Positions 47,949 to 60,922 of a DNA stretch of 64,000 nucleotides are shown here, in pieces. The notes beneath the pieces were generated by a model, which made no database searches, had not been told where the DNA came from, and was given only the letters and a program-made list of their open reading frames with translations. Source of the stretch: Rhizopus arrhizus (taxonomy: Eukaryota > Mucoromycota > Mucoromycetes > Mucorales > Rhizopodaceae); NCBI GenBank assembly GCA_024220505.1, contig JAKZZE010000002.1, forward strand, positions 186,001-250,000, read 5' to 3'. The translations under genes and the position numbers were made by a program. How positions within the stretch are numbered: position 1 is the stretch's first letter; each line of letters opens with the position of its first letter.

Positions 47949-50900
47949 ATGTCGCAAACAGATGAGAGGTTCCTTTATGTGTCTTCTTTATGTGAACAAC
48001 TTTATAACCCAAAGAGTTCAAGTGAAGGAGAACAAGCACAACGTATGCTAGAGAATAGTTTCCCAACATTTTCTGACTCAACCAGTCACTCTGACAATCC
48101 ACCTCCTTTTGGTATTCGTACACCCACGGATACAGCCAATGCTTTAAGGATCATATTGGAAAATTCACCAAGCCCTTATGTTCAAACATTTGCCTTATCA
48201 AGGTTAAAACAGCTGGTTCTCGCTCAGTTTACTTTATTTGAAAGGGAAACCAAAATTCAATTACGTAATAGACCACTCTCACACTTTATAAAAATCATGC
48301 AAAAAATTAATTCGTCTTATTCTGTTAGGTACATTTCTATTAGAGTATGCTTTTGTTCATTATGATTTACAACCATTTGTGATAAATCAGTTGGCAAGTG
48401 TATTGGCTTTATTAACAAGATTTGGATACTTGGATCATGAAGAATATCAACAAATCTATAAAGACATGACACAGTTCCTTCAGGTACAAACACATAAAAT
48501 GACAATGTGCTATTGATTAATAAAGCAATAGGCATCAGCTGAACATCGTATCATTGGATTGCAAATACTTTCAGTCGTTATTCAAGATATGAATTCAGCT
48601 TCTGTACCTAAATATGCTGCCAAGTTTAGAAAAGCAGGTAAGAAGAAAGCAAGTCTATTTTTCATAAACTCATACACATTATCACAAAGCGGCAGGAGTA
48701 AGGGATACACAATTATATGATATTTTCAAAAATGCATTTGAGCTATTAAAAAGTTTGATTACAAGATCCATACCATTTGATATAGGTACACTATAGACAG
48801 TACATGTATTAAAGTAAGTCCCATTTAATCTTTTTTTTTTTTTTTTTTTCAATAGCCGAACAAGAAGACCGTACAAAGGACGCAACACTTGATTTACTTT
48901 TGAAATGTTTATCGTATGATTTTGCGGGTACAACAATAGATGAAGCAGGTGAAGATACAGGAACGATTCAGGTAAGGAAAGAAAAAGAAAGTAGAGGGAC
49001 CTTGACTGATTTCTTCTTTTGAAGATCCCTGCCAGTTGGAGATCAACGATCGAAAGAGATGATTTCGTATCCACCTTTTTCAACGCCTACAATGAATTTC
49101 AACAAGCTTCACAAGCCAAACGCGTCTTGGACTGCCTTGTGCAAGTGGTCGCGATCCGAAAGGGCGTGTTTAGCGGTGAAGAGGAACGTACAAAGTTTAT
49201 AACGTCCATCATGCAAGGCATTCGCGACACGATCCTCAGTCTGCGTCATGTGGAAGATGAAGATTGTTACCAGGCCTTTTGTCGATTGATTCAGCGATTT
49301 AGAGCAGCGGCCCCTTTGAATGACTTGGCTGACATGCCAGGTTATGTCGAGTGGATCGAGTTGGTCGCGACGTTTAGTCAGAATGCCTTTAGAACCGGAC
49401 ATTGTTTTCATCTACTCAAGTTTTGGTCGAGGATTGTCGAAGGCATGACTTATTTTCAGCAGTTGGGTGAAGTGACGGTGAAGAAGCTGCAGGAGATCAC
49501 AGAAGGGCTCGTGAGGACCTTTATAGCGACTCGGATTGCTGCTGCAGGTGGAGTGAGTGAGTTGTGGGAGGAAGATCCACTGGAGGATGAGGATCATTTG
49601 ATTGAGACCCTTGGTATGCTTGGTCTGATTGCAAGATGTCGATATGTGCAGTCCTGTGCTGCTCTGATCGAGATGTTTGATCCTGTTGTGGCAGAATATC
49701 AAGTGTTTATCAGTCAAGCAAGTATGGCCGGCGTTGTGAATGAGAATGTGAAGGAAGCGATTGATGTGTATGAGACGAAATTTGCTTGGTTTATTTATTT
49801 CATGGCTGTCTTTGTTGGTAATCGACCTGTAAAAATACGATAGAGTGAATGTTGGGTACATGTGGATAACATAATAAAACATTTTTTAGGCCTACCTTAG
49901 TTCAGATGAATGTGATGCAGCCGATGGAGAGTTGATTACAAAAGCAATACAACTGATGGAAACCAACCAGACACTCGCCCAAGAGAATCCTGCGTTTCTA
50001 AACAAAAAGATGGATTCTGCCCTGATCTATCTCTTTTCTCAATACAGAAAATCATATATTGGTGAAAGTAATGCAAAAGAAGTATATAAAAAGCCAAATG
50101 AAGTCTTTGGTATCGAGGATCAATCGGATATGCTGAACTTGATTATGCGTAAAATGTATGAATTAAATAGAAGAAAGGGTGAGAGTACTGATGTTTTGGT
50201 AGAATATTCAACTTGCAGTGTTGGGGACAAGACACAGACGTGATATGGAAAACACTCGAGTTATTTAATGATTTAGCAAGTGGATACAGTGCGTTGAAAA
50301 GCATAAGAAAGATTGAATCCACTACGTTATTGATGCAGAATCATCTATCCAACGACTTCTCCTTCTTTCATAACTCGGATAAGCATCGTGCTAGTCGCAT
50401 GCTTTATTACCAAGTTCTTTGCAAGATTTTATTTGCTGAAGATAATTGTGAGGCAGAATTTTATGAGTTTATGAAACCATTTGAAGCCAGGTTAGATGAA
50501 CTTTCTTTGTTGTCCACAAGGGAAGAATTCCAGCAGGCTGAAGTGCAGGTGAGATGATTTGATTGGACGATTGGATACTGACTAAATGAGATAGAGAGCG
50601 GTGATTGATTTATTTAGAGACTTGAGAGGTTTTATTGAACCCATTCAGAGTCGACGTAATTTTATCTTGTTTTTCAATTGGTTCTATCCGGATTATATGC
50701 CTATTGTACAAAGAGCGATTGAAGCCTGGTCTCCTGATCCGTCTACTTATGTTTTGCTTAAATTCTTTAGCGAGCTTGTATATAACAAAAGTCAAAGATT
50801 AAATTTGGATGTGTCATCTCCTAATGGTGTCCTCTTGTTTCGTGATGCTAGTCAAATCATCTGTAGTTATGGACGTCAAGCGGTAGCACAACACGTTAGG

Positions 50901-51888
50901 GATGAAAATAAGAAATATGCAACCAAGTAAGAAAGAAAGAAGAAAAGAGAAAGAGATGAATTAAACATGATTAGGTACAAGGGAATGACAGTATGTTTTA
51001 ATATACTTGCAAGATGTCTTGGTGGAAAATATATTAATTTTGGTGTATTTTGGTTATATCAAGACGAGGCGATTAATGATGCATTCAACATGATGTTTCA
51101 AATGATGCTTAATATACCCCTGAATGACATGATGGTACACACACACACACACATGTATTATTTTCACTAAACAATTTCTATAAATAGAACTTTCCTAAAT
51201 TGACAAAAGCCTTCTTTTACATGGTTGATGAATTTTCAAATGAACAAATGATGATGGATCCCAACATGCCAGCAGAAGCATTTCTTTATTTACTTGAAGC
51301 GTGTGAAATTGGTGTTGAATCGAATGATCCCTACACTCGTACACATGCCTGCACCACACTGAATAACATCTGTACTTATCTAGTTCAAGCAAGAGAAAAT
51401 GCAAGTATACAAAAAGACAAGGAGAAGAGAAGAAGGGATCACGGTCTGTTGTTGTCTTATTTCAATCAATTCCCTCAAGCGTTACCTAAACTACTGACGA
51501 CTGTATTTGGTATGATCTTATTTGATGATAACAGTGATCAGTGGCAGCTGTCAAGACCGTTATATACACTTGTGTTACTTGAACGTGAAGTAAGTTAACC
51601 GTTACACATACTTTCTTTAATGTTTACATTTTTAAAGTTTGTGTTGAAATACACCAATCAGGTCATCCTGCAGCAATTACCCGAACGACGAGAATTTGTA
51701 ACCAAGGTAACCAAACACAATGCATGTATATGAATCGGAATTGACTTTTAGGCTATCAGATGTTAAGTAACCTGATGGAAGGAAGTGGATGGACACTGAA
51801 CACAAAAGATAGAGAAAAATTTTCTCAGCAGATATCAAACTTAAAAAGGGAACTGATCGTTCAACAAATTACACTTGTTCCTATTTAA
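47949..51888 (+). CDS. XPO7: exportin-7 (RanBP16-type importin-beta family)
   Basis: Nuclear transport receptor of the importin-beta family. About 15 exons encode roughly 1,080 residues from MSQTDERFLYVSSLCEQLYN to IVQQITLVPI. Matches to XPO7 include YVQTFALSRLKQLVL near the N-terminus (importin-beta-like), and the C-terminal half LLKFFSELVYNKSQRLNLDV, SSPNGVLLFRDASQIICSYG, INFGVFWLYQDEAIND, IPLNDMMNFPKL and LSNLMEGSGWTLNTKDREKF. ATG at 47949 follows a T-rich leader. One exon (about 49022-49834) is noticeably richer in G and C than the rest. The final junction is odd: the 45-nt GT-AG intron shifts the frame, whereas a 26-nt GTATAT...TTTTAG intron (51726-51751) keeps it. An intron near 51135 has a CA microsatellite. 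Ends 37 bp from the convergent Cyc8 gene. Confidence 0.9.
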
Positions 51889-51925
51889 CAATAAAATAAC
51901 ATGGCTATCTTTTTTATTTACATCT

Positions 51926-53968
51926 TCATGAGACAGAAATACCCGTTTTAGTTAAAGCTTGTTTTTTGGGTGATTCCAATCTTATCCTCTTTTCTTCATC
52001 TTCTTCTGAATCAGCCATTTCCAAAGGTCTCTTACTTGAGTATTCTTTTTGTTGTGCCATGCTCATGAGCGTATCGGCCGCACTGCTCTCGATCGGACTG
52101 TTGTTGATCGGTGGACGATAGTTGGGTGGAGGTAAGTGAGGAGGCTTGATTTTGTCTGTGTCATAAAGTATGGATGTTCTTCTGATGAGCTCATTTGAAT
52201 GTTCAAAGGGTAGCATGGGTGGTTGTTTGGATGAGAGGAGCTGTGTGGGAGGAGGAGTGGGAGAGAGTTGATTGGGAATGGGAGATCGGATATGTTTGGC
52301 TAGGATAGGTCGAGTGGTGTTGTTGATATCAGGTATGCGAACCTCTGGAGGATAGTGAGGACGATCAGAGGGTTGTGGAGGATCCCGAGGGATTCTGGTG
52401 AGATGGTGACTGGTGGTACTGCTGGGTGTATCAGGAGAAGAAGCATGAGGATGATGATATTGATATGGATTACTGACATCTTGAGGTATAGGTTGGTTAT
52501 TTCTGCTGGATGAATTTGATTTTCTTAAGAGGTCTAATCTTTGTTTGATATGAGGATTGTTTGGATCCAATTCAGCCGCACGTTGATAGGCATCAAGGGC
52601 ATCTTGTACTTGATTGTTGCATGATTCATACAAGGTACCCAGATCATACCAAACTTCACTGATATAAGGATTCAAACGGATCGCTCGACTGTAAGCATCC
52701 AACGCGTCACGATATTGATTGATTTGATAATAAAGGACACCAATAGAGCACCAAAAGGTTGGATTACGTGCGTCACGATAGACTGCTTGCTGATAGGCCT
52801 CATAAGCTTTATTGTAATTCTGTTCGACCATGTAGCAACGACCGAGGAGATACCAAGATTGAGCATCGGCACTGTCAGACTTGAGCGATCTTGTGAGGTA
52901 CTGAATGGCCATGGATTGATTACAAAAAGTTGTGTTTTGTTGATGATATAACCAACCCAATTGTTGTAATACTTTGGCATGATCTGAATTGTCAACCAAG
53001 ACTCTTTCGTAAGCTTCCTTGGCTAACTCATATTCCTTTTGTTGTTCATAGACATGACCTGTTTGAAACCAAATGTCAACCTCGGTCAGTGGCTTGGGTG
53101 GATTACGCAAGATATAACGAAAACACTAGAAATGATGAGGACAAGAGAGTTAGGATGACGATTGACTTACTTGAAGAGAGAGATCGTATTTTTGCTGCTG
53201 TTTATAAATAATGCCCAACCTAAAGTAGATTTCACTGGCCTTTTCAAATTGAGAGTCCATTTTCATCACAGCCGAAAAAGCCTCTTCTGCATGTTCAATA
53301 GATCCATATCGATCATACAAGATACCGATACCATACCATAATTTAGGATCTTTTGGGTTCTGGAGATGATAAAGAGCTTGCTGATAAGCTTGATAGGCTT
53401 CTTGTAAGTTTTCCATCATTAAATAACAATGACCTAAGGCACTCCAAGCTTCACCATTATTTTCTTGTAAGGCAAGGATTCTTTTAAAGTATTCTACAGC
53501 CTAAAGAAAGAGTTCATACGACCGCATCGATTCTTTCACCTTACCTTTCCAAACTGTTCTCTTCCTCTACAAAGGGAAGCAATATGAGATAGAGCAGGAA
53601 TTGAGTATGGATTATGTCGAAGGGCTGATTCATAAGCATTCAATGCCCTGTCCCAGTCCATCATCATCTCTGCCAGATTACCTAAATTATGCCAGTGTCA
53701 GTTCTGTGGCGCTCGATCAAATAGAATGACTTTCCATTTTAAGAAAAAGTCACTGTCATACAAAATTAAAGTACAAGCGGGTCGCACTCCCTTCCTCCTT
53801 CCTCCCCCCCTTCTCTTTTAGTCTCCGCCACATCCTTTTTACACACGCACACACGCACACATACATGTCCACTAGAGATATTTTACCTAGTTTTAACCAG
53901 ACTTGTTCATTTACACTTGTTAATTTTTGTAGGGTAGTTGGTTTGGGTATAGCTTTCACTGCTGACAT
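51926..53968 (-). CDS. CYC8: general transcriptional corepressor Cyc8/Ssn6 (TPR protein)
   Basis: Partner of Tup1 in a corepressor complex recruited by DNA-bound repressors. A run of about ten TPR motifs fills the first 400 residues: LTSVNEQVWLKLG, then NAYESALRHNPYSIPALSHI, YFKRILALQENNGEAWSALG, LWYGIGILYDRYGSIEHAEE, IYFRLGIIYKQQQKYDLSLQ, WFQTGHVYEQQKEYELAKEA, SWYLLGRCYMVEQNYNKAYE and VWYDLGTLYESCNNQVQDAL. The C-terminal part is Pro/Ser/His-rich and disordered, ending in acidic and basic patches (DSEEDEEKRIRLESPKK). Start MSAVKAIPKPTTLQKLTSVN. The first intron is about 200 nt, unusually long for this region, and carries a GT repeat and a G7 run. The protein is about 600 residues, shorter than yeast Ssn6 because it lacks the long poly-Gln tail. 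Confidence 0.93.
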
Positions 53969-55535
53969 GATTTTTTAAAAAAAAGCAAAGAAAAAAAAAA
54001 AAGGTACTTTGAGGGAACTAGAAGAAAAAGTGCAAAAAAGAAAAAAAAAGGAAAAAAAGAAAAAAAAGAAAAAAAAAAAAAAAAAGATAAAAAAAAAATG
54101 TGTAATTCTTTTTATTTGGGGGGTGCAACACAAACTCCTCGTACTCCTCCCCCCTTTTTATTATAGTTTGAACTTTAAATGGTTACACTTGGTTCCATTT
54201 TAGTGAATGATTATTAGGATATGATGTGAGATAGGACTTGTAGAGAATGAGTAGATGATGTCAAGAAGAGATATAATTTAAATGATAATTTATAAGAGAA
54301 AATGTAAGTTGGAATTAGATCATCTGATAGGCTGTACCTTGCTTAGCCCGTGCAGAAAGACATAAAAAGGGGGGGGAGTGTATTACATTGTTGAATGGAA
54401 AGGGTAAAGTGATACCTGCAGTCCATATCGGATAATTCCGTGATGCAAAAATAAAAATAATACGCCATCATCCTCCGGACGATCTTATTGCTGCAAGAAA
54501 TTAAAATTCAGTATGTATTGAATGTGTCACTTTATGAATGTAAGGATGATCTTTACCCTGTCTTTATCACTTGATTTCAATCATCAGATATCCACACATA
54601 AACAATACGTAATTAAAGTTTTTATTCAACAAATGACAATAAAAATACATTCTTGTTTTATTTCTTGTGCAACCCTTATTACTTTTTTATAAGCTGTACT
54701 TTAAAAAATAGACTAAAAAGAAAAAGAAAAAGAGAGAGAGAGAGAGAGAGGATGAATAGGGTTTGGGATGATTGTATTACAATTCTTTATGTTCCAGAAT
54801 GTAATCTTGATTTTACTAATTTAGTTTATATTATTGTCTGTATTCCCCCCCCCCTCTTTTTCTCTCTTTTTCTTTCTCTTTACCCTCATTTCCGGTTCAT
54901 ATTTCATTCCGTCATCATTCATTTACTTGTTCAATTTAGTGTAGCATAATTTTATTTATTTTCGCGTAAAGAGTTTAAAAAAAAGAAGAAAAGAGGAGAA
55001 GAGGGGAGGGGGGGGGGTAAGAAGACTTTCTATAAATATTTTATGCTCTATCAAACGCCTTTTGCTTTATTTTACTTTTTTAGACAAATCAACCGCATGC
55101 TTTATTTGTCACCAAAGCCCTTGACTGTTCTTTTTCTTCTTTTTGGGGGAAACAACAATGAGTGTGGTTTTATTTATTTACAATTCATCTTTTTTATATA
55201 TAAACAACAGCCCATCTTTAGAGAATCCTATCCAAACGCCAATATCTTTACATTTCTTCTTCTTTCCTCTTTCAAACATCTCTTTATGCCCCCCCCCACT
55301 CTCCTATCAACCTTATCCTCTCTTCCCCTTCTTTTCTTTTTTTTTGAAAAGGGTTTGTCATCAATCATTTAAGGTTTTTTTTTTTTTTTGCTTTATTTAT
55401 TAGGAGATAAAGTGTGGCTGACATGCTGTATTTTCCTATTCTTGCATTACTTTTTTATTTTGGCGCGTCAAAATATTAACCAATCATATTTTATTAAATT
55501 ATCAACAAAATATCAGTGAATCGTTTTCTTTTTCT
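53969..55535. other. low-complexity intergenic region
   Basis: About 1.6 kb rich in homopolymers and microsatellites: A-rich 53985-54098, G runs near 54370 and 55008-55017, C runs near 54845-54854 and 55289-55296, a GA repeat 54731-54750. It holds the Cyc8 promoter and 3' flank of E2F. No gene supported. Confidence 0.6.
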
Positions 55536-56289
55536 TTAGTGAACAAAGACGTAAGGTATGACTTGATCGATGAGGTAGACGAATAGAACAAGTTGTCTTT
55601 GTAATCTAAACCAAAAAGAGGAGTGAATAAAAGAATAAATCAACCAATCAACTCACCCTTTTCTTTTCTGTCGTCATTTCAAAATTATGGGCTCTTAACT
55701 CAATGGCTGATTCATAAGGTGCGTTCACAATCACAAACGAACCTTGTTCTTCTTTTCTTGTTGTATTATCAAATCTCACTAAATCATTCAGTGTAATATA
55801 ACAATCAGACCTATTTGACTCAAGTGCCTGCTCAATGTCAACATCTACTTTATATTTTTCTTCATTCAATCGTTCATATTCTTTCTCCAAAGACTCATTT
55901 TGTTTTCTTAAAGAAAATAATCTCTTTTCCAACTCTTTTGTATTTTCTGGTCTATTTCCACTAGAAAACTATTTTTAAAAAAAAAAAGAAAAAGAAAAAG
56001 TTCAACTTACATCCACTGCACATGATTCTTTGAATTCTTTTCAATCAACTCAATTCCTTCAAGTACGTTTGTAATATCATAAATACGTCTCTTTTGTACT
56101 TTTAATTGAGCAGCAGCTCGATTTAAATCCAAATCACCATGATGACTCGAACAGAGTAATTCAATGAATTTTTTTGTTAATAGACCAAGTGATGAATCAT
56201 ATCGACATGATGTTTGATGTACTACAGAATATAAATAACGAGTCTTCATCAGATATTATTTTACCATTGTTTTCATAATGAGTATTCAT
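55536..56289 (-). CDS. E2F-family transcription factor
   Basis: Cell-cycle regulator that binds TTTSSCGC sites, usually as a dimer with DP. Exon 1 (MNTHYENN) joins over a GT-AG intron to the winged-helix domain [37 protein letters not shown] and [20 protein letters not shown], which contains the invariant [13 protein letters not shown] signature. A second intron (acceptor TTTTCTAG) gives [18 protein letters not shown], a leucine-zipper-like coiled coil, then a marked-box-like stretch with [10 protein letters not shown] and [15 protein letters not shown] third intron leads to a short final exon ending at TAA 55536-55538, which is less certain. Total about 190 residues, shorter than animal E2Fs; an Rb-binding transactivation region is not evident. 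No DP partner gene lies in the window. Confidence 0.9.
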
Positions 56290-56999
56290 TGTTAAAGAGA
56301 GAGAAAATAATAATAAAAAAAAGAAAACAGTAATTGATAGATGCTTAAATAGATAAAGATCGTTTGAAAGGGGTTAATTTAAGAATTAAGGAGGAAAAAA
56401 AAAAAAAAAGGGAGGGAAAACAAAACAAAACAATGCAGCATATAAACTCACTTTCTGCAATCATCATTAACATCACAACGCCCATTCTTTAAACTTTCTT
56501 TTTTTTTCTCAAGACTATCTCAAGACTCTTTCTATATACTCATGATGAATAAAAGGATCCATTCTTTAAAGAGAGAAAAAGAGAGAGAGAGAGAGAGAGA
56601 GGGGACCATAGACCCTTTATCACCTATTGTCTAGAAGCAATTTCTTGTTCTTTCTTCTTTGCTTATGTAATCTATTTCTCTTTGCATACCATTGATTTCA
56701 TCCATTTGTGTTTTACTATTAAAAAGAGAGGATCGACAGAATAAGATTGAGAGAATACCCTTTCTTGTAAATATGTGCGTATGTGTGTGTATGTGTACGA
56801 CGGTTAAGCTTGTCATTCGCTCTTGTTCACTACCAGGAAAAGTATTTATCCCTTTTAAGCCTTTCCCCTCCCCCATAAAAAAAGTCATCCCTTTTTCTCT
56901 ATTTCGTATCGTATCCTTTATTTTTATTCAGATGCCGCAAGATGTACATCATTACAAGCAGCTTTTTTTTATTTATTTATTTTTTATTGGTGAACCTTG
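56290..56999. other. intergenic region with simple repeats
   Basis: Promoter side of E2F. Contains an A13 run, a GA microsatellite near 56579-56601 and a GT-rich patch near 56775-56800. No gene supported. Confidence 0.5.
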
Positions 57000-59000
57000 A
57001 GAATTTGCCTAGTGACTCTTGCTACTACTTTCTGAAGCCAAAAAAATAATGATCTTCAAAGATAAATTTCCAGTAGAGTTTTCCATAAAAAGAGAAAAAG
57101 AGAGAGAGAAAGCAAAACATGAGGTGTGATATCCAAGTAGACCAGAAGTTGAAGGAGCAATTTTAATGCTAAAGGAAGAAGGGTGTTGAGTGAGAGTACA
57201 AGTCAATTTGGCAGGGTCAGCGAAAAAGCGAGACACGATTGTTTGTCAGGTTTCATGTTTGAAGAGACAAGACCAGACTAGGTATTCTTTAGAATCGACA
57301 CTGCCGCAGTAGACACAATCAGGATCCAGAAATTGAGTTGTGACAGGTTGGTGAAGACACTTCTTACACGAGGAATTTTCTGAGGATCGAATCTCCAGAG
57401 TAGCGCGTGATCTCGGTGTGAAATAGATGACTTTCAACTAGTGTGCTAGACAGAAGGATAGGATGTTGGTGACAAGTGAGGTAGCTGAGATGGACGAATG
57501 TGTTGGGTATTGAAAGAAACAATAAGAGTTCCATCAGGTAAAAGTGAATCCAGGAGGTTGTCAAAGTCCGTTTCGGTCAGCGCAGAGAGTGATCGTACGG
57601 ATGAGTTCATGTGTGTCGGATTGTGTGGACATTTGAGCTGATGAAAGAAAATGGTTCTCTGTAGGCGGCGCAGTTGAATCTGTTCAAATCAATTCTTGTT
57701 CCTGGAGCGAAAGGTGTGAGGGATCTAGAGCAAATTTTACCCACAAGCCATACCAAATGCATATACATATTTGTCAGGGATACCAGACCAGTAGGAATCC
57801 TTGAAACCCTGATTTGGCATGAGCAGAGAAGGACAGACTTGAGTCAGTGGTAGTTGACTGACCATTCGAATATCAAAAACTTGTCAATCAATTTTATCCA
57901 TCGTTTTGAACAGTGAATTGTAACAGCCAAAGGACTTGATCGTACTTGAACGCCTATTAGGAAGCAGCAGAGTTAAATAGGAAAAGATGAAACTGAGAAA
58001 AGGCACAAGTAGTGTCAAGGAATATCACTCATGAAAGTGTCGTAATAAGATGGATCAGAAGAAAAAAAAAAATAGTGGCTGCAACCATCAAAGTTGTAGA
58101 GCTGCATGTTGTGTTGCGTGGTCTAAAATGGCAAGTCCGCCTTCCTTTCGTGACCACTGGCATGTTTGGAAGCTGACTGCAGGGAATGATCGTTGAGCGA
58201 ACTCTACCAACGTAGGATTGGGGAACAGCAAGAAACATGGATAAAATGCCAGAGTGTATCAGTGACTAAACTGTGACCAAGGATGGACAGGTTGAGTGAG
58301 CATGTTGCTGTAACTTAAGCAAGAGGTTATCAAGAAAACTGGAAAGTTAGTGAGTGAATAGCCAAGGTACATGGCCTCTGTGGAATTTTGTTTGATCATG
58401 CCACTGTGTTATACTATGGGACGACAAGACAGATTGTTACAAGTGCTGTGGCTGTCCAGATAGCAACATTGCCAAGGCTTTAGGACAGTTGAGGCGAGCA
58501 TTGGATGTCCAAGATATGAAGTGGAGCATGAAGCTCACTAGAGTCGACTAGAAATACAGTTATATCATCAGCATACATCATGCTTTTAAGGACGGATAAT
58601 AGCAAACCGAGTCCAGAAAGTTGGTATCGTCTGACGATACCCGTAACTATTCGAGCACAAAGACCATTGTCTCCCATAAATCTACCTGCAATGAAGTTAG
58701 TTGATGAGGATCAATCAAATCTGTAGTATGAAGTGAGACGTGTTGTGAGAAGTAGCATAGATACTTTGGTATCAGCACAGATGAAAGAAATAGGTCTCCA
58801 GTTCTTTAGTTGAATTTGATCCACCTTTCTTGGGGAGAAGGAGGATTAAAGATGAGTTATGGGCTTTAGTATTCATATCAGGTCTTGAGCTTAGAACTTT
58901 CAAGTATGGGGCAGGTGGCTTTGGTGTATCCAGATTTATGACAGTAAAAATAATGGGTTTACATGCTTTTCCAGGAGGCAAAGACAAGACGGTGGTTGCC
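57000..59000 (-). mobile_element. decayed, internally deleted LINE retrotransposon
   Basis: Minus-strand fragments in several frames, from high to low coordinate: a zinc-knuckle-like CHKSGYTKATCP near 58900, typical of ORF1 ends; reverse-transcriptase blocks SLILLLPKKGG, LKNWRPISFICADTK and FIAGRFMGDNGL; the catalytic core VLKSMMYADDITVFLV near 58545-58590, with the YADD box intact; then a long stop-rich stretch and finally PDCVYCGSVDSKEYLVW near 57265-57330, the C-terminal zinc-binding region. Frames change repeatedly and stops are frequent. The endonuclease and most of the RT thumb are missing. The sequence is less AT-rich than its surroundings. Same broad family as the fragment at 26157-27683. 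Confidence 0.75.
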
Positions 59001-59229
59001 TAAATGCATTTCATATGGCAATTCGTAAATGTAGAACTCTCTGTAGAAGAAGTGTCGAAAAATGCAAATTCTTTTCCAAAAAACAAATTCGTGGCTGGAT
59101 CAAGAAAGAGCAATAACATCTGTATTATCACTGATATTGAAAGCTATATTATCAATATTCATTTTCAACAACCTTTATTTTTAATTGATTGATTAATTTT
59201 TGAATGATATGCTGATAAGTTAAGAGGGG

Positions 59230-59232
<3 letters not shown>

Positions 59233-59272
<40 letters not shown>
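59233..59272. repeat. poly-T tract (T40)
   Basis: Uninterrupted run of 40 T on the plus strand between the LINE relic and the RCC1-like gene. Confidence 0.95.
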
Positions 59273-59274
<2 letters not shown>

Positions 59275-59574
59275 GTATGTAATATTCAAATAAAACTTCA
59301 AATTTATTCTCAAATTATTTGTAGTGGTGTATATAAAAATGATGTTTATCTCAATTCTTTTTGAATTTTTAAAAAAGATGGTTTTTGTGTAGAACAAAGA
59401 TAAAAGAAAAGCATGAAAACCAAAGACATTCCTCACAATCAAATCCCCCCTCCTTTTTTTTATGAATCATATGCTGCAGAAGCAATAATAATACAACCCA
59501 TCATTTGAGTTTAAATCCCCTTTATTTCTCTCCTCCCCTTTCTCTTTGTATATAAAAACGTTTAATGTAACCCC

Positions 59575-60922
59575 TTAATCTTCACATAAAACCAAAGCAT
59601 GATTGACGCCTAATGAGACATCAATCACTTTTCTATCAATATTTACACGTTTTGGAATAAAAGCATGCTCTTGATGCCCTAAACCTAATCTTCCACTTGG
59701 TCCATTCAATCCCCAAGTAAATAATTCTCCTTGAACTATATTAAACGTGAGCTTGTTTGAAATGAGTCGTTCTGTTCAATATACCTGTTAATGCAGCAGC
59801 ATAATCTGTTGACGCGTATACCTTGCTGACTTGTTTTAATCCTTTGACTTTCTCTAGTCTTAAACTTTCAATTATTTCAGGTCCAAGACCAAGTGCACCA
59901 TAACCACAAGTATAAACCTGTCCGAGATGATCAAGAAAGACAGAAAATGGTCCTCCAGCAGCAACATCTATCATGTCTTTATCTGTCTTGATCTCCACTG
60001 GCTCCAATATCTACACATAATCAACACTCCACTCTTCTTTCTCATTCACTTACCCTATCGATCTTTTTGCCTTGAGCTCCTTGACCGTATTCCGAATTTC
60101 CCCAAGTATACAACTTTTCATTTGTTAATAATAGCGTATAGTCTGTTGAACTTGATATCTTTTTGGTCATACAACTTATATCTAATTTACTTGGTACATC
60201 TTTATCATCCTGTCCCTGTCCTAATTGTCCATCAGCTCCCCAACCCATAGCATAGATTTCACCGTCTGCTCTCGACATCAGTAACATGAACCTAAATCTC
60301 ACTATGCCTACCTTCTGTTGTCAACACTGTATTATCCAATCCACAGACAACATCTTTTATAGTCTTATCAAAATTCACTAATCTCAATTGACTTTCGGCG
60401 ACAAGTTGACCAGGTGTCGTTTTTTTGTTTTTTCCAAGACCTAATTGTCCATACATGTTGTTACCAAATGAATACAGACTTGTTTCTATATATCCATCAG
60501 TCACACGATCTCTATTCAATCTCACTTACTCTTCTTGTCTTCATTCTCAGTTACAACATGGGAGTGCTCTCTTCCACAAGCCAATAATTTAACTGGTTCC
60601 TTGAATGTCATTTTTGAGTGACCCGAATCACATGCCATCATACCCAACTGTCCACTCTTATTTAAGCCAAAACCATAGACAGCGTTTGATGTACCAATCA
60701 AAGAATGACCCCAGCCGGTAGCCAATCGAAAGGTGGATTCTTCTTTCTAATCCAACTGTTTAATTAATGTTATCAACGTGTTTATACTTACAGGCAAAGC
60801 ATAATCATCCAACTGTTTCAACTCATGAGGTTCATATAGAACGCGACTCTTCTTTAATAAAGGTAACGCGACTGTTTGACCCCAACCATATAAAACTGTC
60901 TTTGAACTTGTCTTTAACATTT
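59575..60922 (-). CDS. RCC1-repeat protein, RCC1L/WBSCR16-like
   Basis: Six or so exons encode a seven-bladed beta-propeller of RCC1 repeats, roughly 390 residues. Repeats visible: KTVLYGWGQTVALP, LATGWGHSLIGTSNAVYGFG, LNKSGQLGM, SLYSFGNNMYGQLGLGKNKK, LTNEKLYTWGNSEYGQGAQG, DGEIYAMGWGADGQLGQGQD, VYTCGYGALGLG and GELFTWGLNGPSGRLGLGHQ. The N-terminus (MLKTSSKTVLYGWG) and the order of blades resemble mitochondrial RCC1L and yeast Fmp25-type proteins rather than the chromatin Ran-GEF RCC1, because the canonical RCC1 N-terminus is missing and repeats are irregular. Mitochondrial location is inferred only; no strong presequence is visible. Start is the first ATG preceding the first blade. Confidence 0.8.

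Noticed and set aside
49109..49882. Long minus-strand open frames opposite exportin-7
   Set aside because: They are antisense shadows of a GC-richer coding exon of a clearly identified plus-strand gene.
54009..54203. Lys-rich open frame
   Set aside because: It translates an A-rich microsatellite region only.
55043..55403. Phe/Pro/Ser-rich open frames between Cyc8 and E2F
   Set aside because: They arise from T- and C-rich low-complexity DNA with no motif or splice context.
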